Shown here piece by piece: positions 36,439 through 44,760 of a DNA stretch of 64,000 bases (positions within the stretch are counted from its first letter, which is position 1; each line of letters opens with the position of its first letter). This DNA comes from JAAYUJ01 sp963698165 (GTDB lineage: Bacteria; Desulfobacterota; Syntrophobacteria; Syntrophobacterales; Syntrophobacteraceae). The stretch is taken from positions 1,054,001 through 1,118,000 of the forward strand of contig CAVOPT010000004.1 in assembly GCA_963698165.1 (NCBI GenBank), written 5' to 3'. Both the position numbers and the translations under genes were made by a program. The notes under the pieces are model-generated. The model was given only the letters and a program-made list of their open reading frames with translations, did no database searches and was not told the DNA's origin.

Positions 36439-36612
36439 CTCTCCTCTGTGCTTATCACTGGGGATCCCTCAAGCACTTTCCATATTCGGATCATTGTGGG
36501 TTGTGCGACATCCTTGCCTTGAAGGTCACCACGTTGGCAAGCCATAGCAACTTTTCATGGAATCGGCTGACGCGGATTTGTGGGGTTTGGTGCGTACAGT
36601 GGCAAGCTGTCA
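36439..36612. repeat. Dispersed island repeat, copy A
   Basis: The 104-base core (36439-36542), beginning CTCTCCTCTGTGCTTATCAC, matches copy C at 42351-42454 with only three differences by my count. Weaker similarity continues to ~36612. On the minus strand the core can be read as GDLQGKDVAQPTMIRIWKV and a following EGSPVISTEER block, a pattern also kept in the diverged copies B and D. Confidence 0.75.
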
Positions 36613-36940
36613 TGACTCTGGCGCCGCTGGGTCGTCCCGCATGATGAGACGATAATGCTGAAGGCACATTTGAGCGTTGCGAGTCCTCCACCTTCAGGAT
36701 ATTTTTCCACTCAAGATCATTAAGAGAGAATGATGCGCGCACAATATCTGAAAACCCTTGCAAAGACCTTAGGCATAAAATATATTGAGAAATCAGGATG
36801 ATGTGGGAAGTCAGCCGCCATTCAAGCACCTGCAGGACAAAGCCCTTGCCGCGTTGAGAATCGAAAATCCTTCCCACGTCCTAGAGATTTGCAGAAACCA
36901 CACAATCAGAAATTATGCCGGAAATAGATTGGGTGACCAC

Positions 36941-37522
36941 ATGAAAACGATTCGCGCTGCAATTGCGAGCGCCAGCTTCGCCGTTCTTCTGACTGGCTGT
37001 GTGACGGTCTCGCAGTACAACTTCTCGTTCGATTTTGATACAGGCGAGGTCAGATGGGAATACTACGATCTCACTTCACGACCAGGAGCCGACGAGAAGG
37101 ACTACAGCGTGACGAACGACTGGGACACGCTGAAACAGATGATCGCAGAGGAGAAACCGGAATTCGATCCCGAGGTCGTTGAGGACATTTCCAAGGGCTT
37201 GTTTGAAGAGAACAAGGTGCTGTGTGCCCGCAAGATCCAGAAAGTCAAATGTCCCAAGTGTTTCCCATCCAAAGCGGCGATTCTGTCGTATGTGCATGAC
37301 AAGGACTGGCGCTTTGAGCTGATAAATGAGGAAGTTGTCCTCTTCTTGCCGAGCGACAAGAAAATCGTCTCCACCAACGGGCAGAAGGTCACAACGCCCA
37401 AGAACTCGTTGATCATCTGGCCGCAGGAGACCCGCAACTTTGAATACGTCGTGGCCGAGCGGTGGTCGGGAGGTACCTCCCTCCTGTCCTACTACTTGGA
37501 AGAAAAGGATGTGAAGAAATAG
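36941..37522 (+). CDS. Putative lipoprotein, unknown
   Basis: 193 residues from the ATG at 36941; the frame opens earlier at 36785 but the lipoprotein signal fixes the start: MKTIRAAIASASFAVLLTGC with lipobox LTGC and Cys20. The mature protein is hydrophilic, with a FSFDFDTGEVRWEYYDLTSR stretch and a CARKIQKVKCPKC cysteine group that might bind a metal. I do not recognise the family. The ribosome site is weak. It lies between repeat copy A and structured element 1. Confidence 0.65.
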   Translation: MKTIRAAIASASFAVLLTGCVTVSQYNFSFDFDTGEVRWEYYDLTSRPGADEKDYSVTNDWDTLKQMIAEEKPEFDPEVVEDISKGLFEENKVLCARKIQKVKCPKCFPSKAAILSYVHDKDWRFELINEEVVLFLPSDKKIVSTNGQKVTTPKNSLIIWPQETRNFEYVVAERWSGGTSLLSYYLEEKDVKK

Positions 37523-37548
37523 GGAGGCATAACCAACCAGTGGACTTT

Positions 37549-37740
37549 ACCGGCGACAAGCGCCGGAAAGTCGCCGGCACCGTGTGTGCCGGGCATGGCA
37601 CAGAACTGGCGAGGTGAGAGACCTCGTGCCAGGTTTTCACTGAGCCGAAGGCTAGGAGCAGCGCGCCTGTTGCTGTGATCCGTATGCCCGGTGGTGAGGG
37701 AGGAGGGAGGCCGTGAGGCCTCTCCCTATCGCGATTTGGC
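37549..37740 (+). ncRNA. Structured-RNA-like repeat element, copy 1
   Basis: A chain of possible hairpins: CCGGCG-ACAAG-CGCCGG, CCGGCAC-CGTGT-GTGCCGG, CGAGGT-GAGAG-ACCTCG, AGCC-GAA-GGCT, and AGGCC-GTGA-GGCCT, the last with a GNRA tetraloop. A related copy is at 39901-40033. GTGTG near the second hairpin and CCCTAT at the end recall the boundaries of group II introns, but no domain V or reverse transcriptase is seen. It ends 34 bases before the SOUL gene, so it could also be a 5' regulatory leader. Confidence 0.35.
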
Positions 37741-37773
37741 GAATATGCATGCAAGTCATTAGAGGCGGTGGTC

Positions 37774-38403
37774 ATGAAACGTTCAATGCGAGTATTACTT
37801 GCGGCAGCGGTCATAATCATTGGAGCGATGGATGCCATGGCGATTGAAGAGGCAATGTACAAGGTGGTGAAAAAAGACGCCAAGTTCGAGATCCGCGATT
37901 ATTCCCCCCACATCCTCGCCGAAACCGTCGTGGAAGGAGATCTTGAACAGGCTGGAAACATGGCATTCAACAGGCTCTTTCGCTACATCTCCGGCGACAA
38001 CCGGTCGCGCGACAAAGTGGCGATGACGGCCCCCGTATCCCAAGAGCCAATGGGGGAGAAGATCGAGATGACGGCTCCTGTAGGACAGCAGCGTGTCCAG
38101 GAAAAATGGGCTGTCAGTTTTTTGATGCCTGCCTCCTACACTTTGGAAACCCTTCCAGAGCCGGAGGATCCGAAGGTCAAGTTGCGTCAGGTTCCAGCTC
38201 GTCGGATGGCCGCGGTGCGCTACTCGGGTTTCTGGAGCGAGAAAAACTATCTTCGATACAAGATGGAGTTGGAGTCGTGGATTCACGAAAGGGGCCTTAC
38301 CATTGTGGGCGATCCCATATGGGCCCGCTACAATCCCCCTTTTACCCCGTGGTTCTTGCGGCGAAACGAGATTCTGATTCCGATAAATGCAGGCGCTTAC
38401 TAA
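37774..38403 (+). CDS. SOUL-family haem-binding protein
   Basis: 209 residues from the ATG at 37774 (AGAGGCGG upstream). An N-terminal signal peptide (RVLLAAAVIIIGAMDAMA) predicts export. The mature part follows the SOUL family closely: KKDAKFEIRDYSPHILAETVV, AFNRLFRYISGDNRSRDKVAMTAPV, KIEMTAPV and RMAAVRYSGFWSEKN. Members bind haem or other tetrapyrroles; the physiological role in bacteria is unclear. It follows structured element 1 and has no partner gene in the same operon. Confidence 0.88.
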   Translation: MKRSMRVLLAAAVIIIGAMDAMAIEEAMYKVVKKDAKFEIRDYSPHILAETVVEGDLEQAGNMAFNRLFRYISGDNRSRDKVAMTAPVSQEPMGEKIEMTAPVGQQRVQEKWAVSFLMPASYTLETLPEPEDPKVKLRQVPARRMAAVRYSGFWSEKNYLRYKMELESWIHERGLTIVGDPIWARYNPPFTPWFLRRNEILIPINAGAY

Positions 38404-38614
38404 AAGAGATCCCAAGCGGGCAGTCGCGGGTTTTTCTTCCATAGGCCCCCGCTTCGGGTGAGTGTGGAGTGATTTTGCCTGTGAAGGCCGGTCAGCGGGT
38501 ACGGCGCGCGGTTGCCAGTGGCGCCTCGACCCGCCCCCAGTTATCGCGGGTGTTGCTTTTCTTATATGGACGTGTGAGAAATGGAATACGGCTCGAAGGG
38601 TTCATGAACGGTTT

Positions 38615-38884
38615 ATGAATTATGCTCTCGCAATAGGCATCTTGGTGATGATCATCGGTGGGATCTTGGTCTATGGAGTCCGGATGCCTGGTGCTTCATT
38701 TAAAGGGGCCCCTCCCCCACTGACGGACAGTGAAGTGAATCTTGGCAAGCGCCTGCGTAACTACGTCTACATCCTGGCTATGGAGATAGGTGAGGGAAAC
38801 TGGCCATGCCACGAAACCCTCGACCGAGGGAAAACCTATATCGAAGGGCAATTCAAACAAATGGACTTGAATTGCACAAGTTGA
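38615..38884 (+). pseudogene. M28-type aminopeptidase, truncated N-terminus
   Basis: From the ATG at 38615: a membrane or signal segment (ALAIGILVMIIGGILVYGV), a MPGASFKGAPPPLTDSE linker and LGKRLRNYVYILAMEIGEG with ETLDRGKTYIEGQFKQMDL, the typical start of the peptidase M28 family. The frame stops after 89 residues, before any zinc ligand, and the rest of the peptidase is absent. It is probably a remnant left by insertion or deletion before the following SpoIIE gene. Confidence 0.55.
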
Positions 38885-38947
38885 CCATATTAGTTTCAGG
38901 GTGCGACCTTTTACAATGTCGAGGCTGTATTGAAGGGGAGCGGACGA

Positions 38948-39745
38948 ATGCACGAGGAACAATCACACACCGCAAATACTGAATCGCGCCTCAGGCTCAA
39001 GTGTTCTGGTATTTGGGGGGGTATCTCTAATCGCGACATAGAGATCACTGCCGGAAAGGTCATGGGATCTATCTACTCTGCAGCCTGTTGTGAAGGTGGC
39101 AAGGGTGGAGACATCTATTACTTTGGAGTTTGTAAGGGCGACATGATTACTCGACTGGCTATTGCGGATGTTGTCGGCCATGGGGAGGCCGTCACGGAAG
39201 TGAGCCAGTACGTATACAACTCCCTGAGAGCCCATATCTGAGATCTGGACAGTCGGACCATTCTGGGCGAGGTTAATAGATCGGTCAGCAGCCGCAGCCT
39301 GGATGCCATGACTACCGCGGCAGTTGTCGCGTACTACAGCCGGGAAAATGAAGTGAGCGTCTCATATGCCGGACACCCGCCTGTGCTATACAAGCACGCG
39401 ACCGACAAGGCCTGGTCCTTCGCAAGGACGGTCGGGAGCAACGTTCAGAGCGATGGTCCTCCTATGAACATACCCCTTGCTGTCGCTCAGGATGCACTTT
39501 ATGGGCATTTGGCAATTCCGATGGCCCCCGGGGACCGGCTCTTTGTGTATACCGATGGCATCCCGGAAGCACCCAGCCCCGAGGGTGATTTCTTTGGCTA
39601 TGCGCGCCTCAAAGATGTCCTTGATGCAAACACGAAAGCCCCTCTTTCTGAACTCAAGTCAGCAGTCCTCAGAGCGTTGCATCAACATACGAGGAAAGGG
39701 CTGACTCATGACGACGTTACCCTGATTGCTCTGGAGATCTGCTAG
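38948..39745 (+). pseudogene. SpoIIE-type PP2C serine phosphatase with in-frame TGA
   Basis: The ATG at 38948 has GGGGAG eight bases upstream. The frame reads SAACCEGGKGGDIYYFGVC and LAIADVVGHGEAVTEVS (metal-binding Gly-Asp and D-x-x-G-H-G motifs), meets TGA at 39239-39241, then continues in the same frame as DLDSRTILGEVNRSV, DAMTTAAVVAYYSREN, SYAGHPPVLYKH, GDRLFVYTDGIPEA and THDDVTLIALEIC, the complete C-terminal half. One codon interrupts an otherwise full-length domain of ~265 residues. A nonsense mutation is the simplest reading; recoding, including selenocysteine, cannot be excluded from sequence alone. Confidence 0.7.
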
Positions 39746-39900
39746 AACATTCTTTTAGAATATGCAGTGTTCTGCAAGATCCTCGCGACTTCGACACCCA
39801 AGAAAGAGCTTTGGGTTGCCTAGCTTTCACTGCAGCAGACCGCGCAGGAAAGCGTGTTGCCGAATCCTGGAGTCCATTGGCGCAGCATCGGTTTGTTCTT

Positions 39901-40033
39901 CGCGTGTGCTGGGCATGGCTGGAACTGGCGAGGTGCAATGCATCGTCATGGACAAGACTGCCTTGGTGCGTGTTTTATGTTGGTGTTGTGGGAGGAGGGA
40001 CGCCGCGAGGCATCTCCCGATCCCGATTAGGCG
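39901..40033 (+). ncRNA. Structured-RNA-like repeat element, copy 2
   Basis: It matches copy 1 over CGTGTGYGCYGGGCATGGCW (written with ambiguity codes), AACTGGCGAGGTG and GGGAGGAGGGA, and ends GCC-GCGA-GGC, again with a GNRA loop but a different stem sequence. It precedes the alpha/beta hydrolase start by ~95 bases. The rest of 39746-40127 shows no gene. Confidence 0.35.
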
Positions 40034-40127
40034 GCGAACTCAGTCGCCATGTGAGCAGATGTCGACTTTGCTGTTGACGTCGACGCCAAGCAGGCGACCT
40101 ATCTCAAACAACGAAGGAAATCCTACC

Positions 40128-40952
40128 ATGAACAAGATCACCACCAAAGACGGCACAGAAATCTACTACAAGGACTGGGGCTCGGGACAACCCGTCGTCT
40201 TCAGCCACGGCTGGCCGCTCAACGCCGATGCTTGGGAGCGCCAGATGGTCTACCTTGCGTCCAACGGCTATCGCTGCATCGCCCATGATCGTCGGGGCCA
40301 CGGCCGTTCGAGCCAGCCCTGGAGCGGCAACGAGATGGACACCTACGCCGACGACCTGTCGGAGCTCATCGAAACGCTCGACCTGAGCGGCACCACCCTG
40401 GTCGGCCACTCGACCGGCGGCGGAGAGGTCGCCCGCTACATCGGGCGCCACGGCACCAAGCGCGTTGCCAAGGCCGTGCTGGTGGGCGCGGTGCCGCCGC
40501 TGATGGTCAAGACGGACGCCAATCCCGGCGGCCTGCCTATCGAGGTGTTCGACGGCATCCGCGCCGGCGTTGCCGCCGACCGTTCGCAGTTCTTCAAGGA
40601 CCTCACGACGCCTTTCTACGGCGCCAACAGGCCGGGCGCGAAGGTCATCAGCCAGGGCATCCGCGACGCGTTCTGGTTTCAGGGGATGCAGGGTGGTCTC
40701 AAGAACGAGCTCGACTGCATCAAGGCGTTTTCCGAGACGGACTTCACCGAGGACCTCAAGAAGTTCGACGTGCCAACCCTGATCATCCACGGCGACGACG
40801 ACCAGATCGTGCCGATCGGCGCCTCGGCTCACGCCTCGTCCAAACTCGTCAAGAACGCGACCCTGAAGGTCTACCCGGGTGGCCCGCACGGACTCGCCGA
40901 CACGCACAAAGACGAGCTCAATGCCGACCTGCTCGCCTTTCTCAGGGCCTGA
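40128..40952 (+). CDS. Alpha/beta hydrolase (non-haem chloroperoxidase-like)
   Basis: 274 residues from the ATG at 40128 (GAAGGA upstream). The catalytic triad is visible: Ser in VGHSTGGG, Asp in IIHGDDDQIVP and His in GGPHGLAD. The sequence KDGTEIYYKDWGSGQPVVFSHGWPLN and the overall length match the cofactor-free haloperoxidase/esterase group. The natural substrate is unknown. Third-position G+C is much higher than in neighbouring island genes, which suggests a separate and recent acquisition. Confidence 0.9.
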   Translation: MNKITTKDGTEIYYKDWGSGQPVVFSHGWPLNADAWERQMVYLASNGYRCIAHDRRGHGRSSQPWSGNEMDTYADDLSELIETLDLSGTTLVGHSTGGGEVARYIGRHGTKRVAKAVLVGAVPPLMVKTDANPGGLPIEVFDGIRAGVAADRSQFFKDLTTPFYGANRPGAKVISQGIRDAFWFQGMQGGLKNELDCIKAFSETDFTEDLKKFDVPTLIIHGDDDQIVPIGASAHASSKLVKNATLKVYPGGPHGLADTHKDELNADLLAFLRA

Positions 40953-41146
40953 AGGTGCCCCTGCGCGTCGGAAAACGCCGGGTCCGTTGGATCGACGAGA
41001 TTGCCGAAGAGTGATCCAAATAAAGGCTGTCCCCGCGGGGTTCTGATTTTTCTTGTCAAACGTGGTCATCAGGCTTGTTATTTGTATTTGGTGGTGAGAG
41101 GCGATATCATTGTAAAATGCCGAGCTTGTAGAAGGGAGGGAACTAC

Positions 41147-41248
41147 ATGTCCAAATCAGAAGATTCAAAAAAAGCCGAGAAGAAGAAGCCGCAGAAAACA
41201 GCTAAAGAAAAGAAGCAGGCCAAACAAGAAAAGAAGAAGAACAGATAG
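41147..41248 (+). CDS. 33-aa lysine-rich small protein
   Basis: ATG at 41147 is preceded by GGGAGGG at ideal spacing, one of the best ribosome sites in the island. The product begins MSKSEDSKKAEKKKPQ and ends QEKKKNR; 15 of 33 residues are lysine, with no hydrophobic residue larger than Ala after Met1. It would be disordered and could bind nucleic acid or ribosomes. A TTGTCA-N17-TGTTAT promoter match lies about 80 bases upstream. The function is unknown. Confidence 0.55.
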   Translation: MSKSEDSKKAEKKKPQKTAKEKKQAKQEKKKNR

Positions 41249-41289
41249 CCCGGCATCACCTTATCTGCCGGTGGCGTGGCGCCATGCGT

Positions 41290-41650
41290 AAGAGGCCTTG
41301 TTTCTTGACATATTCTTAGGCTTTTATCTATGATGCCGAGCCTATGTCCCAACATGCGCAGCGTTCCTGAAACGCGTTCATTCGTGGCAACCACATGAAG
41401 CTTGGCACTACCCGTCCGTGGTTGTATCGCCTCATGCGCAAACACGTTGTAACAATACCTAGCCTTCTTTGTCCGGCAAGGCTTGGGAGTGGAGGTAAAC
41501 CCGAGCTCTCCTCTGTACGTATCACCAGGGTCCCCTTCACCAGTCTTCCATATGCAGATCATTCTGCGCTGTGCACCGGCTCGACCCGTCAGTGCAACAC
41601 GTTGGGACGCGGTTGAGTGGTGTTCAAATCGGCCCGGGTGGTCTGTTGCC
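41290..41650. repeat. Dispersed island repeat, copy B (diverged)
   Basis: The core at 41506-41608 begins CTCTCCTCTGTACGTATCAC and aligns with copies A, C and D. The minus-strand reading GAQRRMICIWKTGEGDPGDT is the same pattern as in the others. Similarity to copy D seems to extend left, with a minus-strand MLGHRLGIIDKSL versus MGHQFRVLSHENL. The 41249-41778 gap has no other feature I can support. Confidence 0.6.
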
Positions 41651-41775
41651 CCATTCACTTATTGGCTAAACCCTTGCCATTGAAGATATTCCACATTAGG
41701 GATGGAAGGGAACAGGGCTGGTCTCAACAGTATCGGTCTGGCCATCGTCGAGAAACTGGATTCACCAGGAGATAA

Positions 41776-42249
41776 ATGATGGGAAAGAAGATTCACAATA
41801 GGCCGACACCAGTTTATCAGACCTACAACGATACATGCTGGGCAGCGGTGATAGAGGCCTTCTGCTCTGTGGCCATTGGCCGACCAAAGGTGACGGAAGC
41901 GGAGATCATCGCCCAATACGACAAGTACTGCTACAAGGATGGCACCATGAAAATGCAAGGCCTGTGGGCCATTCTCGGCGATGTTCGGTTTGGGTTAAAG
42001 CGGAACTATATCGCGTCCAGCGGGTTCACCGGCAGCTACTTGTATCAGAAACTCTCCTCCGGGTACGTCGTTATTGGCTATTACGAGGTCGCTATCGGCG
42101 GCAAGCATGTCGCTCTTATTTATGGCGTGGATGGCGACTTTGTCTATTTTATGAACCCTGATAGTTCGATCGGCGGAAATAAAATCATGTCAATCAATCA
42201 CTTCTCAGGCGCGGGAATGGATCTCATCATCGGCCGGCAAGCGTGGTAA
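41776..42249 (+). CDS. Papain-like cysteine protease (C39/C70-like fold)
   Basis: 157 residues; the second ATG at 41779 is equally likely (AGGAG just upstream). The probable active site is Gln15, Cys21 in QTYNDTCWAA, His111 in GGKHVALIYG and Asn127 in FMNPD, the order and spacing of papain-like peptidases. No signal peptide is seen, so it is probably cytosolic or secreted by another route. It is flanked on both sides by copies of the island repeat (B and C). A toxin-like or maturation role is possible; no substrate gene is evident. Confidence 0.75.
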   Translation: MMGKKIHNRPTPVYQTYNDTCWAAVIEAFCSVAIGRPKVTEAEIIAQYDKYCYKDGTMKMQGLWAILGDVRFGLKRNYIASSGFTGSYLYQKLSSGYVVIGYYEVAIGGKHVALIYGVDGDFVYFMNPDSSIGGNKIMSINHFSGAGMDLIIGRQAW

Positions 42250-42350
42250 TCCTCGGGTCCCAGCACAACTTCATTCCGTTGTGTCCTTTGAAATGGTTTA
42301 GGACTGCAGGTTCTTGTTGAGGGTCCTGGGAGCAAGCAAATTAAGCATAC

Positions 42351-42521
42351 CTCTCCTCTGTGCTTATCACTGGGGATCCCTCAACCACTTTCCATATTCG
42401 GATCATTGTGCGTTGTGCGACACCCTTGCCTTGAAGGTCACCACGTTGGCAAGCTGTCAATGAATTCAGAAGCCCAAGTAGAGGGCGATTCCAGAGGTTT
42501 GCTACGTGCGGTGGCAAACTG
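42351..42521. repeat. Dispersed island repeat, copy C
   Basis: Its 104-base core (42351-42454) is near-identical to copy A (three differences), followed by a weaker match to copies A and D around CCAGAGGTTTGCTACGTG. It lies between the papain-like protease gene and the IS4 remnant. Confidence 0.75.
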
Positions 42522-42590
42522 TACGAGCAAAAAGCTCCCATTGCTTCCGAGTTCTCAGACCAAAGGCCAGACCTCCTATGTGCAAAAACC

Positions 42591-42608
42591 TAACCGGACA
42601 CTACTGAC
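42591..42608 (+). mobile_element. IS4 end-like sequence (upstream copy)
   Basis: TAACCGGACACTACTGAC matches 15 of 18 bases of the sequence right after the transposase stop (43610-43627), in direct orientation. It abuts the truncated 5' end of the transposase, suggesting that two elements recombined or that a second copy was nested here. Confidence 0.5.
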
Positions 42609-43612
42609 GGGACATTGAAACATGTCTGAATTCGCATCGGGACAAACTCTACCATGTCGGATTTCGCGGGTCGGTTTCCCGAACAACTCTAGCCGATGCG
42701 AACGAACGGCGTGATTACCGCATTTTCCAGGACTTCGGCCACATTCTGATCGGCATTGCGCAAGGGCTGTACCGGGATGAGCCTCTTGCCATCGAGTTGA
42801 AGCAGCCCCTCTATGCCTTTGACTCAACGACCATAGATTTGTGCCTGTCCCTGTTTCCGTGGGCCGAATTCCGCAAGACCAAGGCAGCGGTAAAGTTGCA
42901 CACGCTCATTGATCTGCGAGGCTCGATTCCGACGTTTGTGGCTGTCACAACCGGCAAGGTTCATGATGTCAGAATGCTCGATGAAATGCCCGTCAGCGAA
43001 GATGCCATTTACACGATGGATCGCGGCTATGTCGATTTTGCCCGGTTGTATGCCATCCATAAACAGGGTGCCTTCTTCGTTGTTCGGGCCAAAGACAACC
43101 TGAAATTCAAGCGGCTCTATTCTTCGCCCGCCGACAAAGAAGCAGGCGTCAGGGCCGACCAAGTCATCACCCTGTTAACGCAAAAATCGAAGAGGGGGTA
43201 CCCGGACCGACTGCGCCGGGTCAGCTATTTTGACAAAGAACGAAAAAAGCGGCTCGTGTTTCTCACGAACAATTTCGACATCCCGGCAAAGACGGTTGCC
43301 GAGATCTACAAGCAGCGCTGGCAGGTGGAGTTGTTCTTCAAGTGGATCAAGCAACACCTGCGGATCAAGTCCTTTTACGGAACCTCGATGAACGCGGTGA
43401 AGAGCCAGATATGGGTTGCGCTGTGCATCTACCTGCTCGTGGCCATCACCAAAAAGAGGCTCGGCATCGACTGCTCGCTATACACGTTCCTACAAATTCT
43501 TGAGGTTAACCTATTTGAAAAAAAGCCAATTCTATTTGTAGTCACAGACGCTCTCAAGCAAATCACAGAAACACCCGCTGTCGGTAACCAACTAAATTTG
43601 TTCAGAAATTAA
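42608..43612 (+). pseudogene. IS4-family transposase, 5'-truncated
   Basis: Open from 42608 with no stop before the annotated-style ATG at 42797; the homologous reading begins RDIETCLNSHRDKLYHVGFR and runs through TTLADANERRDYRIF, so about 50-60 N-terminal residues are missing. The DDE residues are present: Asp in YAFDSTTIDL, Asp in TMDRGYVDF and Glu in YKQRWQVELFFKWIKQHL (the Y-R-E-K signature). The C-terminus NQLNLFRN is normal. Without the N-terminal domain it is probably inactive. Confidence 0.85.
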
Positions 43613-43627
43613 CCGGACAGCAGTGAC
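43610..43627 (+). mobile_element. Right end of IS4-type element
   Basis: TAACCGGACAGCAGTGAC follows directly on the transposase stop codon, as in related IS4 elements. No matching inverted left end or target duplication is found, in keeping with a truncated element. Confidence 0.45.
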
Positions 43628-43787
43628 TAATAATATCGAAAGAAATGGGTATCGTGTAGTAATCGAGGCCCATATCAAGAATGCATAACCTATCAAATCC
43701 TTTGTGCTTACGCAGATAAACATTGAGACTCTTCTGCGATGGCGAAATCTGTAAGACATATCTTCACAATGAGACAGGAGTGATACC

Positions 43788-44159
43788 ATGAGAACCAACG
43801 TGCGCATGAGAATTTCGACTCCTTCACCCCCGTTTCTATCCTGTGAAATAGTCCTAATTTATGACAGACAAGGGGAGGGAACCTATAGTGTTGTGCCCGC
43901 CTCCGGAACACTTAGTATAGGATACGGTAGGTCTGGATATATACTCTATAATTCCAGCTACAAATATCTTGATTTTTTTGAGCATGATCCTAGTGGGAGC
44001 CGGCATAACGTGCTGCGTCTCCTTGATTATCGGCTTTTGCCCATTGCCGGTAATACCGTGGACTCTGGGTCGGGCAGGCTGATATGGTCTCCTCAGGTTG
44101 CTCCAGGGGGAGAGCTGATTGTCCACTGGGAAGTCAATTCGTTTGTAACCAATTATTAG
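43788..44159 (+). CDS. Hypothetical protein, unknown
   Basis: 123 residues with a good ribosome site (AGGAGTG). It is beta-rich and polar, with GTYSVVPASGTLSIGYGRSGYILY and a C-terminal SPQVAPGGELIVHWEV strand pair. No signal peptide, membrane helix or known motif is visible. It stands alone between the IS remnant and repeat copy D. It could be a small secreted or binding protein; I cannot assign it. Confidence 0.55.
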   Translation: MRTNVRMRISTPSPPFLSCEIVLIYDRQGEGTYSVVPASGTLSIGYGRSGYILYNSSYKYLDFFEHDPSGSRHNVLRLLDYRLLPIAGNTVDSGSGRLIWSPQVAPGGELIVHWEVNSFVTNY

Positions 44160-44189
44160 CATCATCAATCGAGTTGATCACTGTCAGCC

Positions 44190-44540
44190 CGTGGTCACAT
44201 CGAGGACAAGCCAGGGAATACGCAAAGATTTTCCTCATGAATCCCCTGCAGGTTTTCATGGGACAGAACTCGGAATTGATGGCCCATTACTTCGAGGGCT
44301 CTGGTATCGTGGGATGACTCGAAGTGGATCGCTCCGTCACTCATTGTTTGCATTTCGCACCATGAGAATTGTACACAGCTCTCCTCTGTTCGTATCCCCA
44401 GTGTTCTCTCCTGAGGTTTCCATACGCAGAACATTTTGCGTTGTGCACCGTCCTGATCCGTGAATCCAACGCAGTGGCAAGAAAACCGTGAGCCTCGTGA
44501 GCCAAAGTGCAGAGCCTGCCCCAGAGGCTTGCTACGTGAA
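44190..44540. repeat. Dispersed island repeat, copy D (diverged)
   Basis: The core (44379-44481) starts CTCTCCTCTGTTCGTATCCC; the minus-strand reading GAQRKMFCVWKPQERTLG fits the family pattern. The distal CCAGAGGCTTGCTACGTG matches copy C. 44541-44760 shows nothing further. Confidence 0.6.
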
Positions 44541-44760
44541 TTAGTAAGAAATGGTGAGGTTGCGGTAGTTCTTTTCGAGGTTGCTGTCATGATCTAGTAG
44601 GTTTCCTGCCCCATAGCACCATCGGAAGGAATACATCCAATCAGGAATCTCCTGATTGACGCCATTGGAATATAATTGTAAATACGTATCATTAATTCAT
44701 TCCCATGCTTGCGTCTAAATGTGCGTAATATTCAATTCGCTCCCTCATAGGATCACCACC

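Noticed and set aside
40104..41168. Long minus-strand open frame (354 codons) opposite the alpha/beta hydrolase
   Set aside because: It is the antisense of a high-G+C gene with clear catalytic motifs on the plus strand, and its own translation is low-complexity Arg/Val/Gly-rich.
41143..41658. 171-codon minus-strand frame over repeat copy B as a real protein
   Set aside because: It is open only in this copy, has no ribosome site, and runs over the lysine-rich ORF; treated as repeat sequence instead.
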